Positions 44,553-57,500 of a stretch of 64,000 nucleotides of DNA are shown in pieces; the stretch's first letter is position 1; the number at the start of each line of letters is the position of its first letter. The notes below the pieces were generated by a model that had not been told where the DNA came from, did no database searches, and saw only the letters and a list, made by a program, of their open reading frames with translations. A program made the position numbers and the translations under genes. The stretch comes from Bacteroidota bacterium (GTDB lineage: Bacteria; Bacteroidota; Bacteroidia; Bacteroidales; JACABE01). The DNA is taken from the NCBI GenBank assembly GCA_026391675.1, contig JAPLDQ010000046.1, positions 62,001-126,000 on the forward strand. The letters are read 5' to 3'.

Positions 44553-45326
44553 CTACAATCCATTTTCAACAGCAAATGCTGCAAGAGAAGCCATACTGTG
44601 TAATTCTAATTTTCTGGAAATATTTTTGCGATGTGTGTCAACCGTGTGAAAGCTGATATTTAAATGTTGGGCAATTTCTTTTGATTTTTTCCCTTTTGAA
44701 ATAAATTGCAAAACTTCTTTTTCTCTTTTTGTCAGAGACTCTAAAACCAATTTGTTTTTTAATTTGGCATTTTCTTTCACCATCTCTTCCATCTGGCTAA
44801 TGGTTTTTAAATCCGACGAAAGATCTATAGCAATTCCCAGAATTAACTTATTCGGGATTTCATTATCTTCTGAGAAAACTGTAGATTTGCTATAACTCCA
44901 TTGCCATTGAAGCGCTCCTTCGGGCTTTATTCTATAAACCCTCGAAAATTCAGTAATCTTATTTTCATTGTAAGCATTAATACTTTCCTTAATATGCGCT
45001 ATATCTTCGGGGCAATAATGGCTCAAATACCAATCAATACCTTTTTCATTTATTTCCTGAATAGATGCTCCCATCCTTTTTTCAGCAAGTTCATTGCCCC
45101 ATATATGCTTTATATTTTTATAATCATTAATATAAACAGCAACAGGAAGGCTATCAATTATTTTTCCCAGCAGTTCTATTTTTTGTTTCAGTAAATCAAT
45201 ACATTCAACAGTATTGCGTTGGTCAACATCGGTATAGTTAGCATTCAACAAACTATCAAGTTCTTCGACAAGCATAAATTTTCCCATAAAAGTTTTAGCA
45301 GTTAACAATGCATCACAAGCATGCAT
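44553..45326 (-). CDS. PAS domain LuxR-family transcriptional regulator
   Basis: 257 residues. N-terminal helices (1-50), a PAS-like sensory domain (about 52-175, IIDSLPVAVYINDYKNIKHI to KLILGIAIDLS), a short coiled coil, then a LuxR helix-turn-helix at about 198-245 (LTKREKEVLQFISKGKKSKEIAQHLNISFHTVDTHRKNI, quoted in part: HLNISFHTVDTHRKNI). It is a one-component regulator without a phosphoacceptor domain. Its gene is directly downstream of the giant surface-protein gene in position, with 177 bp between and the same direction, and may regulate it, but no evidence in sequence proves this. Confidence 0.88.
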   Translation of the reverse strand: MHACDALLTAKTFMGKFMLVEELDSLLNANYTDVDQRNTVECIDLLKQKIELLGKIIDSLPVAVYINDYKNIKHIWGNELAEKRMGASIQEINEKGIDWYLSHYCPEDIAHIKESINAYNENKITEFSRVYRIKPEGALQWQWSYSKSTVFSEDNEIPNKLILGIAIDLSSDLKTISQMEEMVKENAKLKNKLVLESLTKREKEVLQFISKGKKSKEIAQHLNISFHTVDTHRKNISRKLELHSMASLAAFAVENGL

Positions 45327-45449
45327 TAAGATTCATAATTTTTAGGGCGCTAAGCTAAAAAAAATTTAAGAATTATCTACTGTCTCAAAAAAATATTTAA
45401 TCAAATTGCAATTTTACACCGTCAAATATACTCGCCATGCCCGGCACAC

Positions 45450-45486
45450 AAAAAAAGAGGGCTAATATCAGATAGTAGCCCTCTTT
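45450..45486 (-). terminator. Terminator of the first giant surface-protein gene
   Basis: Stem GAGGGCTA/TAGCCCTC with an 11-base loop, then seven Ts on the minus strand. Just right of it the sequence AAATATACTCGCCATGCCC (45424-45442) repeats 38141-38159. Confidence 0.85.
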
Positions 45487-45503
45487 CCATTTTATAACAG
45501 ATT

Positions 45504-48500
45504 TTATTTATTAACAACCATCTTCTTAACCAGACGTTTGTCTTTAAACTCTACAGTATAATAATAAATACCGGCAGCCAAATCCTTTACATTCAGATTA
45601 ATCAGGTGTTTACCGGCTGAAGCATAATTTTCAGTTTCATAAACTTTCTGTCCGAAAAGATTCATTACAACAAACCTGATATCCCCTGCTGATGGCAAAT
45701 TATATTCAATATTTGTTGCACCAGCTGTTGGATTAGGTATATTCTGACCCAGCCATAAACTGTTGGCATCGTATTCATCAACTCCAATAATTCCTATTGA
45801 TATTGAAGATACAGTACCCGAACAAACAGTTCCTACTCCGTTTACTGATAAACTGGCTGAACTGAATGTAGGACTAAACGTAACTGATATTGAAGTTCCT
45901 GATCCAGTTATTGTACCGGCTGATGCTGGTGTTAATACCCAATTATAGGAAATTGCATTTGAAATAGTTGGAACAGTATAAGTTTGGGTTGAACCCGGAG
46001 TTACAATAACAGGACCGGTTATAGTACCAGCTGCAGCCACACTACAAATAGGTATTGATTTTGAAATGGTGTCATTAAACGGATATGCATCATTTGGCAA
46101 TTGTGTCCATGACATGAAAGAAACAGATGTACCAATTGGTATTATCAATTGTTGTGTAAATGAATAATCTGTAGAATCACCTGCCAGCAATGTTCCTGTC
46201 CAGGTTTCGCCAACAGGAATCTGAGCTCCACGTTGATAATACACAGGTATTGAAGTCTGTGTGAGAGTTCCATAGTTTCTGATCCGTACTTTAATAGTTA
46301 CAGAAGAATTTTGACTCACATATCCACTTGGCTGAACAAGTAGTGTAACACCAACATCTTTTTGTGCCGGATTAACGGTTACAGTTTTGCAGTACTTATC
46401 ATTCTGTAAATAAATATCACCAAATATTTCTGTATAAGCACAAATACTGTAATTTACATTGGCCACCTGATAAGGTTGTGTAAACGTATAGTTTGCTGAA
46501 GCACCTGGTGCCAATGGTCCCGGATAAGTTCCGGTAACAATAGCTCCTGTTCCAACCTGATATCTGACAGGAACATTGGTTAAAGCAGCTGTACCAAAGT
46601 TTTTAATATTAACCGTTACAGGAACTAAATCCCCAACCAGTGATATTGATGCAGGTGAAACAATTGAAGTTACACCTCCATCCTGAGCAATCGGTACCAG
46701 GGTTAATTCAAAATCATCAATTGCCCATCCGTTATTAACATTAGCTGCATCTGATGAGAATACAAACCTGAATTGAATGGTATTTCCCATAGTAGGTAAA
46801 TTATACACCCTGTATTTGGATTGTTTCCAGCCTGCACCGGTACCCGTCCACATATTGGCAGTAGTACTGTTATACCAATAGGTTGCATTGGTATCTACAG
46901 GTGTTATTTGACCCATTGTTGTCCAGGTTGAACCACCATTATCTGAATATTCAATACGTCCGCCGTCTTTATTTAACTCTGCATCTACCCAATGCCAGAA
47001 CTTCAATGTATCTGCCCTGAATACGGTATTGTCAAATATTGGAGTATACAAATAACTGGTATTACTATTGGTATAATTTCCATTTAATTTGGTAGCCCAT
47101 ACATTTGGTGCACTGTGTGCAGCATTGATAACCGATGCCGTTGGTACACCTTTTTCCCATAAGCTTCCGTTTTCAACAGAGAACCATTCGTTTGTAGTAT
47201 TATCGAAGTTTTCAGAATATGGTACACCTTTAATATATTCACCAAAATAATTCATTTTTAATGTATCATTTAAATGATTTCCATCATTGGTTAAATCGGT
47301 GTATACCTTAATTTCAAATGGACCAGCTGTAACAGGCATTTGTGTTGTAAATGTAACGGTATCAGCCTTATTGGAAAGCAAATAAGCAGGGTAAGTTTGA
47401 ACAACTGCTGCTGCATTGCCCGCTTTAAAGACAACATTGAAATTACCTACACTATCAGCTCCATAATTTTTAATCAGACATTTAATCTGAATATTTCCTC
47501 CAGTCTGTGAATAAGGAATAACCGGTGAAAGTATGGCCCTTGTTGTTAAATCGTATTGTAATGGACTGTATTCATCAGCACCAATGTCAGGTGTAGTGGC
47601 ACTTCTTGCTTGTCCGTCAATATCATCTGTAACTTCAGCTACCGGCATACCGAGATTATTCAGCATCGGCAGGTAAAGATGCAGATCAAAAGCAGAAATA
47701 TACATTGGATCCAGCGAAACAGAATTGGTATCCTTACCGCTCATGGTTTTCCATGCAGCTAAATTTGCAGCTGCTCCGGCCCAGTAACCCAATGTTGCTC
47801 CTGTAGTATAGAAATTATTATAATTACTTGCGCTGATAGAAGTTGCAACTGATGAATAAATGGCATAGCCGCCTCCATAATTTACAACATTATTATTCCG
47901 CAGGATATTGTTGGATCCATAATACATGTAAATACTGTAATAGGTTGCACCACCCAGGGTATTGATAGAATTGTTATAGAATTTATCATTATTGGTATAG
48001 TAATGATAGACTCCATATACTGTTGCACTTGCAGATTGAGTAATAAAGTTATTGGCTACAAGGCCACTGCCACTGCTACTGTTATTATAGTAAATGTACA
48101 TTGCATAGGTAGTTCCTGTATTATCCAGTAAGATCTTATTCTTCTGATAATTCATATTATCACAATAATAGGAATAGAAACCATATACTGTTGCTGAAGC
48201 TGCACTGTTACGGATAGTATTCCCAATTGCAGTTACACTGTCCTGATAATACAGATATAATCCATAATAATAGAAATCTTTAATAACATTATTAAGAATC
48301 ATATTCCCTTTTTCTTTGGATGATGTGCTCACACCATAGAAATAGACACCATAATAACCGCCCGAAATTACATTATTGGCAATAATATTCTTTTCGTCAA
48401 TGGTATTATAGGAATAAACAGGACAAGACGTAGATGTTGTAGAAAGAGCTGTCTGAATAATGTTATTTGAAAACTCATTGTAACTTGCACCGTTGGCCAG

Positions 48501-51500
48501 TTCTACAACTCTGCCTAAACCTGCAGTACTGTTGGTAAAGCTCATGTATTTGAATTTAATGTAATCAGCAGCATTCAATTTTACAACATAATTAGCAGTT
48601 GAAGATGTTGGATTATAGTTGACAATAACAGCTGTACTATCATTTGTTAAAGATTTAAATGTAATAGTATTTACTGCAGAAGCACCGGGAATTGCAGGAA
48701 TTAACAATTGTTCGTTATATGTTCCTGACTGGATATTAAATGTTACCGGTGCAGAAACACCGCAGTATGTTAATACCTGAATTGCATTGTTTATCGTCTG
48801 GAAATTTGAACCGGTACCAGGACCAATTGTATAATTACCGGATAAAGGTCCAGAACACGCAATAATAGTTGTATACATGGTATCGTTCATGTTAAGCTGA
48901 TCAGCAACACCATTGGGTAAACTTGTCCACACTTTGAAGTTTGCAGCACCTGCAGTAAAATTATAGTTTCCGATTACAACAGTATCAAGGCTACCGGAAG
49001 CTATATTATTAGACCATGCATAATTGGGTTGAGTTACGCCATTTACACTCCATCTGATTGATGCAGAAGTCAGATTTAATACTCCATAGTTCTTAATGGA
49101 GACTTTAACCGGCTGAATACCTGTAGTCGTAGGATTTGTTGGTAAAATAACTGCAACAGCACCTGCATCATTATTAGGCAAAACAAATTCATCAGCACCT
49201 ATGTCAGGTATTGTAGTGTTCCTTAGGGTTCCGTCAATATCATCAGGTACTGATGATAATGGTGTTGCTTTTCCGTCCAAATCAAAGTTTACAAGATGCA
49301 AATCGCTGACTGAGAAGAAATTTGGATTTACAGAAAGTGAATTATTATCTTTTGTACTGGCTGTTTTTAATGCAGCTAAATTTGCACAAGCTGCTCCCCA
49401 ATAAGCAAGTGTTGTACCATTTGTATAGAAATCATTGTAATTACTTATGTTGATGCTGGTAGCAACTGAAACATAATAAGCATAGCCTGTACCGGTATTG
49501 GAGAAAATATTATTTACAACATTATTACCTGTACCATAATACATATAACAAGAATAATATGAAGAAGAACCACCTGTTACATTTACAGAATTATTGTAAT
49601 AATTCATATTATTTGAATAATAGCTATAAATGCCATAAACAGCAGTACCAATGGATTGTGAAACAAAATTATTGGCAACCAGACTGCTTCCTGATACACT
49701 ATTGTTGTAATACATATACATACAATAATTGGTACCTGTACCGGTTGCAATTATTTTATTTTTAGTAAATATACTGTTACTGTTATAATATGAATATAAT
49801 CCGTAAACTGTTGCAGATGTAGATGCGTTCATTACCGTATTACCCGATACTGTCAATGTATCCTGATAACCCGGATAAATTCCATAGTAATAAAAGTCCT
49901 TAAAGGTATTGCCGATAATTTTGTTTCGCTTCTGCAAACTTGTTGTAGAGGATCCATATAAATAAATACCATAACCACCATTCAGGAATAAATTGTTTAT
50001 AAAGCTATTATCGTCGATTCCTGCTCCACTGGCATATATCAGTTCATAATTAGTTGTTGTTGTTGTTGGGATTCCTTCTATTCTACAATTAGAAATTTCA
50101 TTATGGTTGGCTCCATTGGCCAATTCCATAATACGGCTCCAGGTATTACTACCGGAAACAGATAAGGTCATTTTATTGAATTTATAATAACTACCTCCTA
50201 TAAATTTCATTGCCCAGGCTGCTGAACCGAGGGTATAATGTAATACTACCTTGGTACTGTCGCCACTGGCTGAAGTAAAGGTAATGGTTGAATTCGGACC
50301 TGCTCCGGCAATAGGATAAATGAAAAGCCTTTCATTGTATACTCCGGAATCAACCAGGAATACAACATTACCACAAACGCCTACACTATCCAGTGCATTT
50401 AATGCAGCTGTGAAATTAGGGAAGTTTTTACCCACACCAATGGTAAAGGTACCTGTTAAACAACCCATAACACTTTTCTTGGTGGTATCATTCAAAGGAT
50501 ACATATCGGCTTGTGCATTTGGTAATGATGACCAGGCTTTGATGGTACTTAAGCCACTGGCAAATGTATAACTGCCCAGGGTAATTGTTGAAGTAGACTG
50601 TCCGCTTGTTAATGTACCGCTCCATGGCACGCTGGTTTGTACCAAACCATTTACAGACCAGTTAAGAATGGCTGATGTTACTGTAGAAGATCCCCAGTTT
50701 GTTAATTTAACCTTTACAGGGGTTAACGCTCCGGTTACCACAGTATTCAATGGTTCCGGTATAGCAGTTACAGCAATATCCAGAGCAGGTATACCGGTAA
50801 CGATAACAGTTACAGGTGCCTTTGGACTTGTACAACCGACAGCAGTATTAAATACCTGAATTTCTCTGAAATTAGGATTGGAAGCTCCTGCAATAGTATT
50901 AAATCTCAATTTTGTTGCAGTAACAGGCGGGAAAATAACACTATCATCAATTACAGCACTGTTATAATTATAAAAACTAACATATGCCGAACCATTCCAG
51001 TATTCAAATGTACAGGTTGTCATTGGACGGTTATCTTTAAAGAATTTAACCATGGTAAATGTTTTGGGTGTAGTCCAGGTATATTCAATCCAGCCATTGG
51101 TAGTTACCCAACCCCAGAGATATGTTCCTGTAGTACCATAAACAGGTATATTACCATCATTATACAATTCAGGACCATAGCCTGATGCAGATGCACCACC
51201 GCCTGAATGTGTGGATACTGCCAATAATCCTATATTGGTTCCTGTGCCTGATGAAGATGAAGCATTTACATAATAAGTAGTTGTATCATATAAATTAGGT
51301 GTGGTAAACTGAGAACCTGAAGCAAGAGGAATAGTATCAGCAGCATTGGCAAACCAGTAAATTGAATCATTGGATGGATAGTTAAATGTAGCTGTACTTC
51401 CATAAGCAATGGTCTGGGTAGCTAAAATTGGAGTTGGAGGAGTATATTTTGATTTAACGACTCTTGTTGTTGTATCATTATTAATATTTAAATCACCTAT

Positions 51501-54500
51501 CAGATTGGTCCATGCAATCAGGGTATAATTTGAGTCAGCACTAACTGTTGGTAGTGAAACAGGAGTAGCAAATGTGAATAATGTAGAGTCTCCGCCATTA
51601 ATATTCAATGCAACGGCTTCACTTACAACATTAACAATGTTATTATTCTGTTTGATACCATAATAAGCAGTAAGTGAATTCTGGCTGCTCAGGATAGCCA
51701 GATTACCTCTGTTCTTAATTTTTATCTGTACAGACTGATTCATTAGTCCACAACCATCATTTGGTGATAAAATTTTTGTAACAGTTGCATCTCTTCCGGG
51801 AGATACATTAACTTTTATAGGTACTTTGGCACTATAACAACCTCCACTACCAGTACCCCAGCTAACATTCCAGTGATAGAAGAAGTAAAAATAAGGAGCA
51901 AGAGAAGTACCGGTTATACTTAATACGTTAGGAATAGTATATGGATAGGTACCCGTTAAATCGCGGTATAAATTGGTTACACCACCGGTCCATGAATTAA
52001 TCCCTAAACGGTAACTCGTACCTGCTGTAACTGGGAAATTCAAAACACATGTTTGAGCAGGACTTAGTGGTGAAGTAGTACCAGTTACATTAAATGTTTG
52101 AGACATAATAGGTGTACCTGTTGATGTTCTTAATTCGATGGTAACTGTTCCAGCACCTGTACCATATGGGAAAATGTCAACTGATTTAACTATACAATTT
52201 GAAATTGCATCAAAATTAACATAAGTAGTTAAGCCCCCACCTGTACCTGCCGTTGATAAAGGAGCAACTTCGCCAACATAAGCTGAACTGCCGGCTGAAT
52301 GTCCTGCAGCAACCCAATAGGTAGTTGTATCGGTTAGTAATGGTGTAGTATAGGATGGCCCGGTAGCAAATGCTGCTGTATCGGTTAAATGAGCAAACCA
52401 GTTCACAGTATCTGATGATATTGCTGTTAATGTAGTGCTATTACCAAAAATAATATTTACAGGTGAATTGACAACAGGAGCTGGAGGAGTAAAGACAGAT
52501 TTTACAGTTTTTGTCAAGCTGTCATTGGATGGATAAGGGTCATTCTGTAAATTAACCCAACTGATCAATTTATAGCTAGAATCAGGAACTGCAGCAGGCA
52601 TATTAAGTGGTGTTGTGAATGTAAACAATTTATTTTGAGCTGGCAGGATAGTATCTGTAACTTGCTGTGAAACGATATTTACCAGTGTATTGGCAGATGT
52701 TTTCAATGCATAATAAGCCATCAGCGTGTTTTGTCCGCCGTAAATGGTATCCTGACCGGCATCCAGTATTTTTATGGAAACAATTTCATTGGATAAATTA
52801 CAGCCAGTATTAGGTGTAACAATCTGAACTACAGATGCATCTTTATGTGCCGGCGGAGCGAGTGTAGCCTGTATCATAAACCTGCCAAACTGGGTAGTTT
52901 CTGTAAGGTTGCTAAGACCTCCCGTCATTGTTGTAGTATAATAAAAAGCTCCCCTTCGGGTCGGAACTTCCTTCTGACAACCCAATGGATAGTAACCACT
53001 GCTTCCTACAGTTTGTGCAAACCCGACATAAACAAAATTATTTACCGTTGAACTTGCTGAAGGATTAAGCATATTGAAAGTTACCCAAGAATTGGTATCA
53101 CTTGCAGTAATTATTTTACTGTAGGATGTATCAATCAAAACCCCATTCGAGTTGAGAATAACAGCATATAAGCGCTGTCCGATAGTATTTGAATTGGTTA
53201 TATAGGCACCTACTTTGGATATTAATTTAGAACCGTTGATGAAATATTTAGCTAAAAATAAACCGGAGCCCGTATTAAAGCCTAAGTATGTATTTGGTGC
53301 AGTAGTATCAGCATAAGCATATATACTATCAGTTATTTCCTGACGGTAATTGAGTACATTATCAGCCATATTGCTATCCAAAGGAATTGAAATTTTTACA
53401 TTATTTAAACCGAGGGTTGCCGGGGTAAAATTGTCAAAACTAATAGTATCTTCAGCACCTGGTGTTAAAGTTGTGGTTTTTACATTTGTAAATGTATTGG
53501 CTCCGGTGATATTCAGGGTTACATTCAGATTGGTCAGTGTATTGGCACCAACATTTCTGATAATCGATTTTACCTGATGTGGTGCACCGCCGTTTAGCGG
53601 AAGTTTACCAAAAGTATATAATGATTTAAGTTTGGCATCATAGGGCAAAACAATAAATTCATCCGCACCAATACAAGGTAATGCCGGTCTTGTTTGTCCG
53701 TCAATATCATCTGTAACGCCTGCAACAGTTGTTCCTTTGGCAAATAATGCTACATTATCGGTATGTAAATCGTTGATACCAAAGAACATTGGATCGGTTG
53801 AAATTGAGTTCTGATCTTTACCACTTAAGGTTTTTAATGCGGCTAAGTTAGCACAGGCTGAACCCCAGTATGCATAATTTGCACCGGTACTATAGATGTT
53901 ATTATAATTGGAAATATTTACATAAGTTGCAGATGAAACATAGTAAGCGTAGCCTCCACCGGTATTGATAAAGTTATTATTTACAAAATTATTTCCGGTT
54001 CCGCTTGAAACATAACAGGCATAAGATGAAGTTGACCCGTTTTTAACATTTATACTGTTGTTGTAATAATTCATATTATTGGAACCAACATTATAAATTG
54101 CATATACTCCTCCTGTTCCCACTGACTGGCTGACAAAGTTATTAGCAACAAGAGTCGGTGCAGCTGTAGTAGTGTTTGTAGAAAAATACATGATATAATT
54201 GGTAGATGAACTGCTGATCCTGAAATCATTTTTTACATAGGTTCCACCTTCACTATAATAGGAATACATTGCATATACAACGCCTGAAGTTGTGGCATTC
54301 TGAATAATATTACCTTTAACTGTAATACCATCCATATAATATAAATACATTCCATAATAGTAAAAATCCTTAATAACATTATTTTGGATAATATTTCCTG
54401 TTTCTCTGGATGTTGTGCTTACACCATACATATAAATGCCATAATAACCTCCAATGATCTGGTTATTTTTAATAGTAAGATAATTTTCAAGTGAGGCATT

Positions 54501-57500
54501 TAATGAATAAACAGGAATAGCCGTAGAACTTGTAGCACCTACCTGTGATTTCAGAACACAGTTTGTTATTGTAATATAACTTGAACCGTTTGATATATCT
54601 ATTACTCTTCCTGTAGCAACCTCATTTTTTAAAGTCATTTTAGAAATCGTAATATATTGTGCAGCATCAAACTTAGCAACAAAATTTCCCAGCGCGCCTG
54701 AACCGGCATCTATAATTACACTGCTGCTATCGTTATTTGCTGCTTTAAAAGTTACTGTATTGGTAGGCGAAATACCGGGAATTGCCGGTATAATAAATTG
54801 TTCAGTATAAGAACCGGGATTTACGTTAAATACAACAGGAGCATTAACACCACAGTTCTTTAAAATTAAAATAGCATCACTAAAACTGGCAAAATTAGCA
54901 CCTGTTCCTCCTATGGTATAATTACCACTCATTGGACCAGAACAAGCCACTATTGTTAATTTTAATGTATCATTGGAATTAAATACATCCGTCACATTAT
55001 TGGGCATTTCAGTCCATACTTTTAATGTATTGATACCTAAATTAAACGTAAAGTTACCGATTACCACTGAATCCTGGGCAAACTGAGCAAGATTGCCTGT
55101 CCAGTTATATGCCGGTGTTTGCAATACGCCATTAACAGAATATCTGATAGTTGCCGAGGTTAAAGCTGTAGATCCAATATGTTTTACAGTAACCTTAATA
55201 TTTTGATTTAATGTAGAAATGGAAGCGGTTGGATTATTTATCTTAAATAAACCGGCATCATTGGTAGGAATAAGGATTTCATCAGAACCTATGGTTGGAG
55301 TAGTTGAACGGGTTTCCCCATCAATATCATCAGTAACAACGGGAACAGGGTTACCCATATTTATAAGTGAAAAATTATTGATATGCAAATCACTTACACT
55401 TGTATATTGCGGATCAATATTCATGGAATTCTGATCCTTGCCGCTGGCGGTTTGTAAAGCAGCCAATGATGTGCAGGCTACGCCCCAGTATGCCAAATTG
55501 GTTCCACTGGAATAAAAATTATTATAATTACTTGAATCTATCTGTCCGGTTGCTGCATATAAACTATATCCGCCTCCTTTATTTACAAATATATTATTCT
55601 TAAGTTGAAGTCCGGTTGCTCCGGATGAATAAAATGCATAATATGTAGTTGTTCCTCCCAATATATTAAGAGAATTGTAAAAGTATCTTATATTTTTTGA
55701 TGATGTATTATAAATTCCATATACAGCTGTTCCGACTGACTGACTTACCCAGTTATTGGCTACCAAACTTGTTCCGGTTCCTGCAGTATTGTTGTAATAC
55801 ATATACATACAATATGCGGTTGAGCTACCGTTTACAATAATTTTATTTCTAAGATAAGTTGAATTATCACAATAATAAGAATAAAATGCATAAACAACTC
55901 CTGAAGCTGCCGAGTTATTGATGTAATTTCTTATGGCAGAATTGGTATCCTGATAATACATATACAATCCATAGTAATAAAAATCCTTTATAGTATTTCC
56001 TTCAAAAACATTTCCTTTTTCCTTGGTTGCCGATGTTCCGTAGAAATACACACCATAGTATCCACCTATAATTTCATTGTTTTTAATCTTATTATAATGT
56101 TCAAATGTTGTGGTTGAATTAGTAATCCCTCTAACAGTTGATGATGTCGCACCTATCTGTGCCTGCACTTTACATCCTTCGAGTGTATTATAAGATGCTC
56201 CATTGGTAAATTCGATTACTTGTCCATAAGTTGTTCCTAAATTCTTAAAAGTCATATTTCTGACTTTTATATAATTTGAAGCATCAAAACGTAAAACATA
56301 ATTATCAGCAGCTGCCGTTGAACTGTACTGGAAAATTACATCATTCGGATTTCCTGTTGCAGATTCAAATGTAATGGTATTGACAGCTGAAACATTATTA
56401 AACAAAGGAAATACCAGTTGCTGCAGATAGGTTCCGCTTGCCAGTTTAAAGGTTACCGGACCACTGATACCGCAATTATTTAATGCAGTATACACATCAT
56501 TTAATGTAGGGAAATTGGATGATGTTGTTCCTACAGTAAATGTACCGCTCATATTGGCGCAGGCAAATACATTATAAGTCATGGTATCATTGGCAGTTTG
56601 CTGATCAGGTACACCATTGGGTGATTCTGTCCAGGCTCTTAATATATGAGGTCCTATCGATAAGTTAACATTACCCAATGTGAATGGAGAACTTACAAAA
56701 TCCTGCTGTAAATTACCACCCGGCCATGCAACCATACCCTGATATTGTCCGTCGACCATCCAGTGTACATTAACTGAGGTTAATGGTGTGGTTCCCAGAT
56801 TCTTTACACTTACACTTACCGGTACTATCTGATTGGCTGCCATTGGTGAAGTGGGGGATGCAAAATTAAATACCGTTGCATCTATGGCTGCGTTACTCGA
56901 TTGAAAGTTAAGCTTTACATTAGCACGCTGTCCGGTAGTATTTGCAGTGGAAGGAATTGCTCCGGTACCATAAAAAATACTCGATTTGCCTGCTGCTGTG
57001 TTATAATAAAATGGAATGGCTCCGGTAGCATTACCGGGACGAAACCATTCTACAAAAACCATAATATTTTCAGCACCCGTTACATTATAACTTCCTGCAT
57101 TGCATAAAAATGTCTGCCAGCCTGCTGCTGTATTCAGATTCTGTGCCAGATTTTCATAAACCTTGGTTGCTCCGTTAAAAGCGGTTACATAGCCCGCATA
57201 GGTTGTAGGAGCGGCTGTTGAAGTACCTATTCCCTTAATATAAATTCTTAAGGTAGCATTGCTTAAATTATACCCATTGGCATCTGATTTATTGAATGCA
57301 AGTGATTCAATGGTTCCGCCAGTATTTAATTCTGTCTTTTCAATTACAAATGCATTATAACTGAACAAATTTGCATCTGCAGCTGCTGCCACATATACAG
57401 GACTAAGGTTCCCTGTTGTTGTTCCTGTCCCGACAATTACAGTGGGTACTCCTTTTCTGACATAAAAAGTCTTGTATCCTGAGGGTATACTCTTACTGTT

